Shown here one piece after another: positions 1 through 9,899 of a DNA stretch of 43,399 nucleotides. The position numbers and the translations under genes are program-made. Below the pieces are notes generated by a model. That model saw only the letters and a program-made list of their open reading frames with translations. It was not told the DNA's origin and searched no databases. The first letter of the stretch is position 1. The number at the start of each line of letters is the position of its first letter. This stretch comes from Dehalococcoidia bacterium (lineage in GTDB: Bacteria; Chloroflexota; Dehalococcoidia; SZUA-161; SpSt-899), in NCBI GenBank assembly GCA_028711995.1, contig JAQTRE010000013.1, positions 1-43,399 on the forward strand, in the 5' to 3' direction.

Positions 1-58
1 TGCTTATGCCTGTGGTTCTCTCTGAACATCCCTTCACCTCAAGTCGAATAGCCTCAAC

Positions 59-1168
<1,110 letters not shown>

Positions 1169-1196
1169 GAACTAAATCAAGTTTCCGCTGCCGGTC

Positions 1197-1237
1197 CGGT
1201 CTGCTTATCCTCTTAAAGAAGGAGGATAAGCAGACCG
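1197..1237 (+). terminator. 16-bp perfect hairpin after the surface protein
   Basis: Arms 1197-1212 and 1222-1237 are perfectly complementary around a 9-nt loop. The hairpin sits 29 nt after the preceding stop codon and ahead of the glycosyltransferase ribosome binding site. There is no clear U tract, so the call rests on position and stem strength. Confidence 0.6.
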
Positions 1238-1280
1238 CGAAGAAACAGTACTCTCAAATAAAGTAGAGGAGAGGTGGATC

Positions 1281-2258
1281 ATGACGATCACAACGGATTC
1301 TTTGATCAGGGCGAGCATTGTTACAGACGCCGAGCGCATTATTACCAGCGCTCCGCGGGTGAGTTACAAGATACCTGTCAGCATCGGCATTTGCGCTTAC
1401 AACGAAGAGAAAAACATCTTCAACCATCTCGTCTCGCTCCAGTCTCAAAAGACAGATGTAATCGGAATCAAACAGATTGTGGTCGTCTCCTCTGCCTGTA
1501 CCGACCAGACAGACGATATCGTGGAGAACTTCATCAGAACCGATCCGAGAATCCAATTGGTAAAGCAGGCAGAACGAAAGGGCAAGTCCTCGGCTGTAAA
1601 CCTGTTTCTGGAAAGAGCCACAGAAGAAGTCTGCGTTCTGGTGAGCGCCGATACTTATCTTCCCGAGAATACCATCGAAACTCTGTGCTCATCCTTCCTG
1701 GACCCGTCCATCGGAATTGTAGGCGGACATCCCGTTCCCCTCAACCAGAGAACCACGTTTATGGGCTTTGTCAGTCATTTCATCTGGGGACTGGCCCACG
1801 AGATATCGCTCGATCACCCCAAGCTGGGAGAACTCATAGCCTTCCGGAATATTGTGGATGAAATTCCCGAGGAAAGCGCCGTTGACGAGGCCAGCATCGA
1901 AGCCGTGGTGATACAGAACGGCTACAGTCCCCGCTATGTTCCTGAAGCCGTGGTCTACAACAAAGGGCCCCAGACGGTTAGCGACTATATCAAGCAGCGG
2001 CGGCGGATTCACGCCGGTCATATCTATCTCAAACGCACAGCAGGATATGAAGTGTCCACCATGAGCTCAATCCGATTGGCCAATCACGTCGCGCGACTGA
2101 TTCGACCCAATCCGAAAAGCGTTTCGTTTGTGGCCGCCGCGGTTCTCATGGAAGCTTGGTCGCGACTGCTGGGTTTCTATGATTTCTGCATTGCCAAGAA
2201 AAACCCCTGTATTTGGGAGATTGCAACTTCAACGAAAGTGCTGGTAGACGGCGCCTAG
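1281..2258 (+). CDS. family 2 glycosyltransferase
   Basis: A 325-residue protein with a GT-A fold signature: an Ile-Gly-Ile-Cys-Ala-Tyr-Asn-Glu-Glu start to the nucleotide-binding strand (about residues 36-44) and a Ser-Ala-Asp metal-site motif with Asp124. It is expected to transfer a sugar from a nucleotide-sugar donor in the cytoplasm during surface polysaccharide or glycolipid synthesis. The ATG at 1281 follows a GGAGAGG-type ribosome binding site. No confident membrane segment is seen apart from a weakly hydrophobic stretch near residues 280-300. It opens a same-strand run of glycan genes reaching to 13345. The acceptor and sugar cannot be told from sequence. Confidence 0.85.
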   Translation: MTITTDSLIRASIVTDAERIITSAPRVSYKIPVSIGICAYNEEKNIFNHLVSLQSQKTDVIGIKQIVVVSSACTDQTDDIVENFIRTDPRIQLVKQAERKGKSSAVNLFLERATEEVCVLVSADTYLPENTIETLCSSFLDPSIGIVGGHPVPLNQRTTFMGFVSHFIWGLAHEISLDHPKLGELIAFRNIVDEIPEESAVDEASIEAVVIQNGYSPRYVPEAVVYNKGPQTVSDYIKQRRRIHAGHIYLKRTAGYEVSTMSSIRLANHVARLIRPNPKSVSFVAAAVLMEAWSRLLGFYDFCIAKKNPCIWEIATSTKVLVDGA

Positions 2259-2299
2259 TATATAGGTTCGATTCCGAAAGAAAATAAGCAGGAGGAGAC

Positions 2300-3313
2300 A
2301 TGAAAAAAGCATTAGTCTGCGGTGCAGGAGGGTTCATTGGAAGTCATTTGGCCAAGCGGCTGAAAGGTGAGGGTTACTGGGTGCGGGGAGTGGACCTGAA
2401 ATATCCCGAATTCGGGCAAACGAAGGCGGATGATTTTGTGATAGGGGATCTGAGAGACCCACGCATTTGTCGACAAGTAGTCGATCAGCCGTTTGACGAT
2501 GTGTACCAGCTTGCTGCCGACATGGGGGGTGCAGGTTTTGTATTCTCAGGGGAAAACGACGCTGATATCATGCATAATTCCGCCTTAATCAATCTGCACA
2601 TGGTGGAGGCGTGCTATAAGGCAAGGGTCGGGAAAATCTTCTATTCATCATCGGCATGCATGTATCCGGCATACAACCAGATGGATCCGGACAATCCGAA
2701 GTGTTCTGAAGACTCGGCCTATCCGGCCGAGCCGGATAGCGAATATGGATGGGAAAAGCTGTTCGGCGAGCGGTTGTATCTGGCGTTTCACCGCAACTAT
2801 GGGATGGATGTACGCATTGCGCGATTCCACAACATCTTTGGTCCCGAAGGGTCTTGGAACAACGGGCGAGAAAAGGCACCTGCGGCTTTCTGCCGAAAGG
2901 TTGCCCTGGCACCCGATGACGGGGAGATCGAGATGTGGGGAGACGGGTTGCAGACACGCTCCTTCCTCTATATCGACGAATGCCTGGAGGCGGTGCGTCG
3001 GTTAATGAAATCTGAGTTTACGGGCCCAGTGAATATCGGCTCCGAAGAGATGGTGAGCATCAATCAACTGGCGCAGATGACTATGCATATTGCCGGAAAG
3101 CGTCTTTCCATCAAGCATATTCCCGGGCCTCTGGGCGTACGAGGGCGGAATTCGGATAACCGGCTCTTCGAGGAGAAGTTGGGCTGGAAACCGACGCAGC
3201 CGCTGGTTCAAGGATTGCGACAGACCTATTTCTGGGTGCAGCAGATGGTGGAACTAGACAAGGTGAGTTCTGGTGATCCTCGGACCTGTGCCGAATTGGC
3301 CTCAGTAGCCTGA
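2300..3313 (+). CDS. NAD-dependent sugar epimerase, GDP-mannose-3,5-epimerase-like
   Basis: A 337-residue extended short-chain dehydrogenase/reductase. The N-terminal Rossmann motif GAGGFIG is at residues 8-14, and the catalytic Tyr149-x3-Lys153 pair is preceded by a Ser-Ser-Ser-Ala-Cys-Met-Tyr-Pro segment. That segment and the overall pattern resemble GDP-mannose-3,5-epimerases more than UDP-glucose 4-epimerases. It would make a GDP-sugar donor for the neighbouring glycosyltransferases. The start is fixed by an AGGAGG box just before ATG 2300. Family assignment is firm; substrate is inferred. Confidence 0.85.
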   Translation: MKKALVCGAGGFIGSHLAKRLKGEGYWVRGVDLKYPEFGQTKADDFVIGDLRDPRICRQVVDQPFDDVYQLAADMGGAGFVFSGENDADIMHNSALINLHMVEACYKARVGKIFYSSSACMYPAYNQMDPDNPKCSEDSAYPAEPDSEYGWEKLFGERLYLAFHRNYGMDVRIARFHNIFGPEGSWNNGREKAPAAFCRKVALAPDDGEIEMWGDGLQTRSFLYIDECLEAVRRLMKSEFTGPVNIGSEEMVSINQLAQMTMHIAGKRLSIKHIPGPLGVRGRNSDNRLFEEKLGWKPTQPLVQGLRQTYFWVQQMVELDKVSSGDPRTCAELASVA

Positions 3314-3450
3314 TCCCCCGTGGAGTTTTGCTGATCGGATCAAAAATGAGCATGTACGGAGCGGTAAATTGCCACACAATGTAAGGGCGGGTGCGCTTAA
3401 CGCTGCTTCTGTGTTGGCCCCGGCAGAGGCTTCACCAAACGGGTCTCGGA

Positions 3451-3483
3451 AGCTGGAGAGCGGCATATCGCCGCTCTCCAGCT
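3451..3483 (+). terminator. 14-bp perfect hairpin between epimerase and flippase genes
   Basis: Arms 3451-3464 and 3470-3483 pair perfectly around a 5-nt loop, with no U tract after them. The hairpin lies inside the long open frame that runs into the flippase, which argues that the true flippase start is downstream. It may be an attenuating or processing hairpin in the glycan operon. Confidence 0.5.
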
Positions 3484-3509
3484 CTGGTTCCGGTGACGGC
3501 AAAAGCGTG

Positions 3510-4790
3510 ATGAGCAGGGCTCTGGGGAGCGATGAGAACTACTCAGCGATTGCCAAGCACGGCCTGATCATGTTGGTGTTCGGCAACGTATACACGGCTA
3601 CGAATTATGTCTATCAAGTTTCCATGGGTATTCTGCTGACCCCTGAAGACTACGGCATTCTGTTCAGTTTGACATCGCTGTTCATGATTTTTATGGTGTT
3701 CAGCCACGGCATGGTCTTGGCCTCGGCCAAGTTCACCTCCGAATACGTTGCCAAAGGGCAAGGCAACAGCATCTATACCCTCTGGCGATGGATGCTCAAG
3801 CGAACCGCATGGTTGGGCGTACTCGCCGGTGTCCTCTTCCTGGCCCTGAGTCCGGTGGTGGTGGGCTTCCTTAATCTGAACGCGATGTTCTACCCCCTGA
3901 TCCTGTTTGCCAGCCTGCCCTTCGCCTTTGCCATTTCGATCAACTGGGGCGTCATGCAGGGAATGCAGCGGTTCGCCAGTTTTGGCCTGAATCAGGCGTT
4001 TCTGGGCATAATCCGGGTAGCGCTGGCGATTGCGCTGGTGCTGTTGGGATGGGGGCTGTTCGGCAGCCTGATCGCCGTCCCCATTGCCTGGATGACGGCG
4101 TTTTTCCTTTCGTTTCTTGGCCTCGATCGATTGTTCCGGCGTAGGAGTTATCCATCCGTCGATACCCCCCTGCGTGTGGAAGGATTTGTCAGGCTCACCA
4201 TGGCTTCAGTGCTCGCCCTTCTGGGGATCACCGTGCTCACCAATATCGACGTCATCGTCGTCAATCATTACCTCGGGTCGGCCCAGGCCGGGGAGTACTC
4301 TAAGATCGCCGTGTTGGGGCGAATTGCCTTTTTCGCTCCGGTAGCGGTGATCGGAGCCATGGTCCCCAAAACCTCCGCCCTGTTCGAGAACGGAGGAGAC
4401 CATTTTCGCCTTTTCGTGAGAACAGCGGGAATTGTTGCGGTCATTTCAGTTGGTATTGTGGCAGGTTTTGCCCTTTTCCCGGAGATGATCGTGCATATGG
4501 TCTTCGGCGCCCAGTCCAACAGCCTTGTGTCGGCGTTGGTATTCCCGTACGGGTTGGCAATGGCATTGCTTTCCTTCAGCTGTCTGGGGTTGTTCTTTCT
4601 GCTCTCACTCAATCAATTAAGAGCGGCATACTCTGTGATGGGGGTGGTGATCGTACAGCTTATCCTGATGGGATTCTTCCACAGCAATCTCATCCAGTTC
4701 ATCAATGTCATGCTGGCCACCAGCCTGCTTTCCGTGGCGGTAATCCTTCCGTTCTGCCTGAGGGTCAGAAAACGGAAGATGGCGTCATAG
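3510..4790 (+). CDS. polysaccharide flippase, MOP superfamily (Wzx-like)
   Basis: From ATG 3510 this encodes 426 residues dominated by about 12 hydrophobic segments, with the layout of oligosaccharide flippases. Such proteins move lipid-linked glycans across the cytoplasmic membrane. The same frame is open back to a TTG at 3369, adding 47 Ser/Gly/Ala-rich residues. That extension crosses a perfect 14-bp hairpin (3451-3483) and shows no family character, so the ATG is preferred. An alternative GTG lies one codon earlier at 3507. Neighbouring glycosyltransferases support a role in surface-glycan export. Confidence 0.8.
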   Translation: MSRALGSDENYSAIAKHGLIMLVFGNVYTATNYVYQVSMGILLTPEDYGILFSLTSLFMIFMVFSHGMVLASAKFTSEYVAKGQGNSIYTLWRWMLKRTAWLGVLAGVLFLALSPVVVGFLNLNAMFYPLILFASLPFAFAISINWGVMQGMQRFASFGLNQAFLGIIRVALAIALVLLGWGLFGSLIAVPIAWMTAFFLSFLGLDRLFRRRSYPSVDTPLRVEGFVRLTMASVLALLGITVLTNIDVIVVNHYLGSAQAGEYSKIAVLGRIAFFAPVAVIGAMVPKTSALFENGGDHFRLFVRTAGIVAVISVGIVAGFALFPEMIVHMVFGAQSNSLVSALVFPYGLAMALLSFSCLGLFFLLSLNQLRAAYSVMGVVIVQLILMGFFHSNLIQFINVMLATSLLSVAVILPFCLRVRKRKMAS

Positions 4791-4836
4791 AAATATCCAT
4801 TTGATCAGCCTGAAAAAGTGACGAGGAGGAACAAGA

Positions 4837-5796
4837 GTGATTATCAAATCGCACCCGAAGGTCTCGATTATCATTTCCAGCTTCAACGCAGAACATCTGT
4901 TGCCGGAATGCCTGGATTCCCTGGGGGCGCTAACCTATCCCGATTACGAGGTCATCATCGTCGATGCTGCGAGCACGGACAATTCCAGGAGCCTGATGGC
5001 CGAACGCTATCCCTGGGTTCGAGTCATTCCGCTGGAAAATAAAGTGGGTATTGGCGAAGCGATCAACCATGGGATTGGGGCGGCCGAGGGCGATATCATC
5101 ATCATTGAATTCAATACGGATGAAACAGCCGAACCGGACTGGCTGGATCATCTGGTGGCTGCCTTACAGCAATACCCCGATGAAAAAGTGATGCTCGGCG
5201 GAGCGAGGCTGGTCTATGGCACGGATCGTCTGGTGGACGATCTGGGAATGAAATTCTATCATCCCTTTGGGGTGGCCACCAAGTATTATCAGGGACTTCC
5301 GCTGGATAGCTGCCCGAAGGACCAGATCCGGGAAGTCAGCTATCTGAATATGATCGCGGCATGGCGGCATACGTATGACGAACTGGGGCCGCTGAATGAA
5401 AGCTTCTTTTTCTTCGGGGAGGATATGGAGTATTGCCTGCGGGCTCGCCGCAAAGGCTATCGCACCTTGATCGCCCCCAAGGCCATCACCTGGCATAAGG
5501 TCAGCGCGACAATCGGCAAGTATCCGGAACGGCAGGCGTATTTCTTGAGGAGAAGCATGCTGTATTCGGTGCTCAAGCATTATCCCTGGCGCTTCAAGCC
5601 GTTTGCGGTGCTGGGTTACGCAATGATCTGCGGACTGGATATCCTTATGCTTCTGCCTTCGATGGACCGGTTGCTTGCCCGGACCCGGTTTCCCATGTTT
5701 TCACGAAGGCGCACGGCACGCGAGGTTTGGGCGGATGCAAGAGCTGTGTGGTGGAACGTCTCGCAATTGCCTCAGATTGTCAGTTCACACCCTTAG
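4837..5796 (+). CDS. family 2 glycosyltransferase (rhamnosyltransferase-like)
   Basis: A 319-residue GT-A protein. It starts at GTG 4837 after an AGGAGGAA ribosome binding site. The N-terminal strand KVSIIISSFNAE (about residues 7-18), a Val-Asp-Ala-Ala-Ser-Thr-Asp-Asn-Ser nucleotide-binding loop, an Asn-Thr-Asp-Glu metal site and a Gly-Glu-Asp acceptor-side motif near residue 195 match the Wzx-linked glycosyltransferase 2 group that includes rhamnosyltransferases. A weakly hydrophobic segment lies near residues 262-282. It probably works on the same lipid-linked glycan as its neighbours. Donor identity is not visible. Confidence 0.85.
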   Translation: MIIKSHPKVSIIISSFNAEHLLPECLDSLGALTYPDYEVIIVDAASTDNSRSLMAERYPWVRVIPLENKVGIGEAINHGIGAAEGDIIIIEFNTDETAEPDWLDHLVAALQQYPDEKVMLGGARLVYGTDRLVDDLGMKFYHPFGVATKYYQGLPLDSCPKDQIREVSYLNMIAAWRHTYDELGPLNESFFFFGEDMEYCLRARRKGYRTLIAPKAITWHKVSATIGKYPERQAYFLRRSMLYSVLKHYPWRFKPFAVLGYAMICGLDILMLLPSMDRLLARTRFPMFSRRRTAREVWADARAVWWNVSQLPQIVSSHP

Positions 5797-5837
5797 CGAG
5801 AAAAGGGCAAGTAAAAAAAGTAGCAGAAGAGAACGAC

Positions 5838-7400
5838 ATGCAAGCCAAATCAATCACCATCGGATTGCTCGTATTCATAGCGTTGCTTGTTTGCGGCCAG
5901 TATCTGATACTGGCTACATCGCAGCCAGAGTCGAGCGTGGGGGAGATCGAGACCATACGCCTGGCGGAAATCGATGTGGAGGATACTCTCAGCTCCCTGA
6001 CGGAAATCAGCTACCAGGTGACCGCGGGAAAGTACGATCTTCCCTTTCGGGTGACGGCCATTCCCGGGGCTGCCGCGCCGCAGAGGTTGAACATCGGTCT
6101 GTTCTACGACTCGGAAAAGGATTTTGAGGCCTACAGATCGATGAAGCCCCGATCTGTGGTGGTAGCAGGGATGGCGGAGATACTCAGGGCCGAACTGCGT
6201 TTCCGCGGAATAGAAGGTTCTGTGGAAGTATGCGGGAATACCGAGTTGGGCCAGCGCATCGCGTTATCAGAGGTTGCCGATGACGTGCTGGTTTTCCCTG
6301 CCCTGGTGGGCTCGGTCGAACTGCTGCCGCCTGAACTGGATAAGGAGGCGTTGCTGTCCTGGATTGGCCGCGGGGGAACGGCCTTTGTGATCGGCGGGAC
6401 GGCATTCTATCGGAATATCCTGGCTCAAACGTATCCGGGTGCAACGGTAAGACCGAGTGATCTTGCTTCATGGACCCCAGGAGACGCCAACGCCAGCGGA
6501 CTGGCGAAGGTATCTTCTTACGGCAATGAAGAGGAATCGAACTTCGAGTGGCGTTATGATGATATTTCCAGTCCCGGAAAGGCTGCATGGCTCGTCTGTC
6601 AACCGGTGAGACCATCGGACTGGAGCGTGGCGGGTTATCTGCAGATGGAGATGATGATAGCAAACCCCTCTCCCATATCGAGGGTGTATATTGACCTGAG
6701 GGATTCTCAGGGGAATTTTGCACACTATTACATTGCCAATGGGCTAGCGCATGAATCGGGCTGGCAGAACGTGCTGGTGGATTGGTCAACGCCCTCCTAT
6801 TCTTCAGAAATCCTGCCTGATTTCAAAGACGTTTCCAAGATCGCATTCGTGGTGGATTTCGCGGAAGCCCAGCCTGGCAAGAAGGAGTTCGCCCTGGCAT
6901 GCAGGGGAATTCGCCTGGCCGATGTGTTCTCGCCGATCCCTGCACCCGCAAGAGGTTCAGTCGCTACGGTCAGCAGTGAAATAGCCCATGCTCTCAACAT
7001 CACTTTTGACTCGACTGAGACCGGCGTGCCGGTGGAGACGGTGGAGGCCTCTGGGGGCAAGATACTGGGAAAGACCAGCGGCGGAACGGAGTCCCGAACA
7101 TCAGCAGCTTCATTCCAGTTAGGCAAGGGGCACCTGGTGATTTTCGGCGGTGGTGTGGAACCGCCCTACGGGCAAGAGTCGGTCTCAAAAGACATCATGC
7201 AGATTCTCCACTCCGGCATTCTGGATGCCCCGGCAGTACCAGTATCCCGCGACTATCTGCTGTCCGGCGGAGAGACGGTGAGAGACCGCCTGGAGATTCC
7301 CGCTGCAGGGGCAGACGGCGTCAATCTTCTGTTCTACTCAACAGATATGAATCACATTTTCTACGATAGCTATACTTTGCAATCGAAGGCTGGCCTTTGA
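5838..7400 (+). CDS. membrane-anchored extracytoplasmic protein of unknown function in glycan locus
   Basis: The frame is open from 5727, but that stretch overlaps the previous gene. ATG 5838 follows an AGAAGAG-like site and is directly followed by a signal-anchor helix (about residues 7-26), so it is preferred (520 residues). After the anchor, residues about 85-215 resemble an alpha/beta domain of the glutamine-amidotransferase-like or glycosidase-associated trimerisation type. A beta-rich stretch that could be a carbohydrate-binding jelly roll follows, then a second amidotransferase-like segment. No catalytic triad is evident. The stop overlaps the next ATG (TGATG), so the two genes are translationally coupled. 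A role in recognising or organising surface glycan is inferred only from position. Confidence 0.7.
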   Translation: MQAKSITIGLLVFIALLVCGQYLILATSQPESSVGEIETIRLAEIDVEDTLSSLTEISYQVTAGKYDLPFRVTAIPGAAAPQRLNIGLFYDSEKDFEAYRSMKPRSVVVAGMAEILRAELRFRGIEGSVEVCGNTELGQRIALSEVADDVLVFPALVGSVELLPPELDKEALLSWIGRGGTAFVIGGTAFYRNILAQTYPGATVRPSDLASWTPGDANASGLAKVSSYGNEEESNFEWRYDDISSPGKAAWLVCQPVRPSDWSVAGYLQMEMMIANPSPISRVYIDLRDSQGNFAHYYIANGLAHESGWQNVLVDWSTPSYSSEILPDFKDVSKIAFVVDFAEAQPGKKEFALACRGIRLADVFSPIPAPARGSVATVSSEIAHALNITFDSTETGVPVETVEASGGKILGKTSGGTESRTSAASFQLGKGHLVIFGGGVEPPYGQESVSKDIMQILHSGILDAPAVPVSRDYLLSGGETVRDRLEIPAAGADGVNLLFYSTDMNHIFYDSYTLQSKAGL

Positions 7401-8947
7401 TGATGAACTTCCCGAACTCCAGTGTGGGTAAGACTGCGCCTGAAGCCGTTGGTACAGGCGGGCGTCGGCGGTACTGGGGTCAGGTATGGCATCACCCGTT
7501 GCGAAACATCATCATCATCGGCTTGGCAATCCGCATGGCCATCGCCCTGGCGACTGCCTGGCCGGACACCGAAGCCTTCTCTCTTCTAGGGCTACGCACG
7601 CTGGTCAGTCCTGGTGCCGGGGCTCCATTTGACAACATCTACCCTGCCACCTGGATCACCATCATCTCGCTGTCGCTGGGCGGGGCTGGCTTTTTCCAAG
7701 ACCCCCTGAACATGATCACCCCCCTACCCGGTGGGGCCTATGACCTGGGGCAGGTCGGCCTTCCCCTCACCAACATCCTGAGCTGGCAGGCCGCACTGGC
7801 GCTTAAGCTACCCTGTATTCTTATGGATATGCTCACCGGATTGGTCATCTATGGCATCGTAAAGGAACTGGCCAATGAAACAAAAGCGAAACTGGCGTTC
7901 AAGCTATGGGTTTTCAATCCGCTGGTGATCACGGTAAGCTGTGCGCTGGGGATGTACGATGTGTTTGCTGGATTCTTCAGCCTGCTGGCGGTGTATCTGG
8001 TCACCCGCCGATCCTTCTGGAGCGCCGGGATGGCATTCACATTGGGGTTCTTATTTAAACCACACGGTCTCTTTCTGGGGATAGGGCTCGGCATTTTCAT
8101 CCTGGCCTTCGGCTTTGCGAACGGTAGAACCGCGGTTGCAAATGATTGCAGTCCTGTGCAGAGAGGAGTTAAAAGTCTGGGAAAGAAACTAATGCCGCTA
8201 GGTCAATTTGCTGCCGGATGCCTTTTCCCAGTAGCGGTTTTTCTTCCGGGGGGAATGCTACTCGGCATCGGAAGCGATATCTCTACCCGGTTAACATGGA
8301 ACCAGCTTGGGGGCATTAACCCCTGGTTTATCCAACTCATTCCTTGGGACGCAATGCAATCGATCTTCGCCTGGGGTCATGGCCACTTCCCGCTGGTGTT
8401 GATGGCCAGTATGGCGCTGGGAGGAATGTCCACGCTTTTGGTCGCTTTGTTGGCGCTTCGCAAAATGCACTTCTCGACAAAAGGAATCTATCTAGTTGCC
8501 TTTGTAAGTATGGCACTGTATCCGATCCTCACACCATACAACGGGGCACACTACTTTGTCCCCTGTATTGCGTTTCTGGTAGTCGTGGTGACAGTGTTCG
8601 ATCTGTCGATGACGGCATTTCACACGCTGAGCATGTCTCTTTTTGCCTGGATCCTTTCCCTGTGGGGGGCCGCCTTCCTCTGGCTGCCCCTGGCAATCAA
8701 CTGGAATCTGTTCTCATCAGAAGACCTCATCGAACGGACTTTCAACTACATGGCCAAACCCGGATGGCTAAACGACGCGGCCTACCTGGATGTGCGGCTG
8801 TTCTGTGTGATCGCGATATTCGTCAGTCTGCTATGGCTCGTCATTACTACGATCCGGAGCATCTATCAGCGGGACGATCAGGTCGCATTTCACAAACGCC
8901 GTCAGCAGCAACTTGCGGCCGCGATGATCCAAGAAGGCGGAAAATAA
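7400..8947 (+). CDS. multi-pass membrane protein, GT-C glycosyltransferase-like
   Basis: A 515-residue integral membrane protein with about 10-12 hydrophobic helices. The ATG at 7400 overlaps the preceding stop. The first loop after helix 1 (about residues 45-80) carries acidic residues, as in GT-C enzymes that use polyprenyl-phosphate sugars. The segment near residue 155 (Ala-Lys-Leu-Ala-Phe-Lys-Leu-Trp-Val-Phe-Asn-Pro) resembles the mannosyltransferase-type helix-loop pattern. It would add sugars on the outer face of the membrane. Family placement is by topology and pattern, not by an unambiguous motif. Confidence 0.7.
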   Translation: MMNFPNSSVGKTAPEAVGTGGRRRYWGQVWHHPLRNIIIIGLAIRMAIALATAWPDTEAFSLLGLRTLVSPGAGAPFDNIYPATWITIISLSLGGAGFFQDPLNMITPLPGGAYDLGQVGLPLTNILSWQAALALKLPCILMDMLTGLVIYGIVKELANETKAKLAFKLWVFNPLVITVSCALGMYDVFAGFFSLLAVYLVTRRSFWSAGMAFTLGFLFKPHGLFLGIGLGIFILAFGFANGRTAVANDCSPVQRGVKSLGKKLMPLGQFAAGCLFPVAVFLPGGMLLGIGSDISTRLTWNQLGGINPWFIQLIPWDAMQSIFAWGHGHFPLVLMASMALGGMSTLLVALLALRKMHFSTKGIYLVAFVSMALYPILTPYNGAHYFVPCIAFLVVVVTVFDLSMTAFHTLSMSLFAWILSLWGAAFLWLPLAINWNLFSSEDLIERTFNYMAKPGWLNDAAYLDVRLFCVIAIFVSLLWLVITTIRSIYQRDDQVAFHKRRQQQLAAAMIQEGGK

Positions 8948-9005
8948 CGTCGATCGGGCAGACGCCATTTGCCTCGACGAATAGAATCGATCAAGGGGGA
9001 AAGAA

Positions 9006-9848
9006 ATGAACAAATTCAAGCAGAAATTCTGGTCGGTCTACGAGCAAGTCTACGATGAATGGCCCCAGATACGCAGCGGTTTACCGGAAGGCCATTTTGA
9101 GTTACTCTATCTTGACAATCAGAAATACCGTTTCGAATCATTGGCCAACCTGATAGCTCGACAGGCCAATAACCGCAGTATTCTGGATATCGGCCCCAGC
9201 CCGTTCACCATTATGCTGCGCCGATTGTTTGAAGACAGCGCCATCACAACGCTGGACATGACGGACATGCTTGGGCCGCTTTGCTGGCGCCATCAGATTG
9301 ATTTCAACCTGGTCGATCTCTCCAAGCAGCCCATGCCTTGGATGGACGGGAGTTTTGACGTGGTGATCCTCGGGGAAGTGCTGGAGCATGTGCCCTGTCA
9401 TCCCGCCCCTTTACTGCGCGAGTGCCGCAGAGTGCTCAAGCCGGGGGGACAGTTGATCGTGACTACGCCCAACTTTGCCGCCCTGGAGAATCGATTACGG
9501 CTGTTGGCGGGGCGACACGTCCAGGAGTTCTGGGTGGAAAACGACATCGAGGGAAGAATCCATTTCCGCGAGTATACCAAGGAGGAACTTGTCCGGGAAC
9601 TCAATGCGGTGGGTTATCGCATTGCGGGAACGAGATACGAGAGGTATTGGGAGAAATTGGGTTGTTTTCAAAACATGCTGCAGAATCGGCTAGTGGCCCG
9701 GGATTCCCTGCCGGAGAAAGCACGAATAGCGCTGCTGGCTGCGGTTTATGCTGTCTATTCCACTATCACTGCCGTCATTCCGGCGTTTCGCCGAGGAATC
9801 AGCGTCACCGCTCAAAATCCGGCAGAGGCATCGTTTCCCTTACGGTAA
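9006..9848 (+). CDS. class I SAM-dependent methyltransferase
   Basis: A 280-residue protein with motif I ILDIGPSPFT (about residues 58-67), a post-motif acidic residue in the Thr-Leu-Asp-Met-Thr-Asp strand, motif II around Phe-Asp-Val-Val-Ile-Leu-Gly-Glu-Val-Leu-Glu-His, and Leu-Lys-Pro-Gly-Gly before motif III. This is the UbiE/Methyltransf_11-type fold. The ATG follows a GGGGGAAAG ribosome binding site. In this context it probably O-methylates a sugar or glycan intermediate, possibly as a cap that ends chain growth; that role is inferred. A weakly hydrophobic C-terminal segment (about 236-262) could associate with the membrane. Confidence 0.85.
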   Translation: MNKFKQKFWSVYEQVYDEWPQIRSGLPEGHFELLYLDNQKYRFESLANLIARQANNRSILDIGPSPFTIMLRRLFEDSAITTLDMTDMLGPLCWRHQIDFNLVDLSKQPMPWMDGSFDVVILGEVLEHVPCHPAPLLRECRRVLKPGGQLIVTTPNFAALENRLRLLAGRHVQEFWVENDIEGRIHFREYTKEELVRELNAVGYRIAGTRYERYWEKLGCFQNMLQNRLVARDSLPEKARIALLAAVYAVYSTITAVIPAFRRGISVTAQNPAEASFPLR

Positions 9849-9899
9849 CCCATTACGTTTGACCCTGAACTCGCGACCGCCCCGGCTATAAGAGATATC

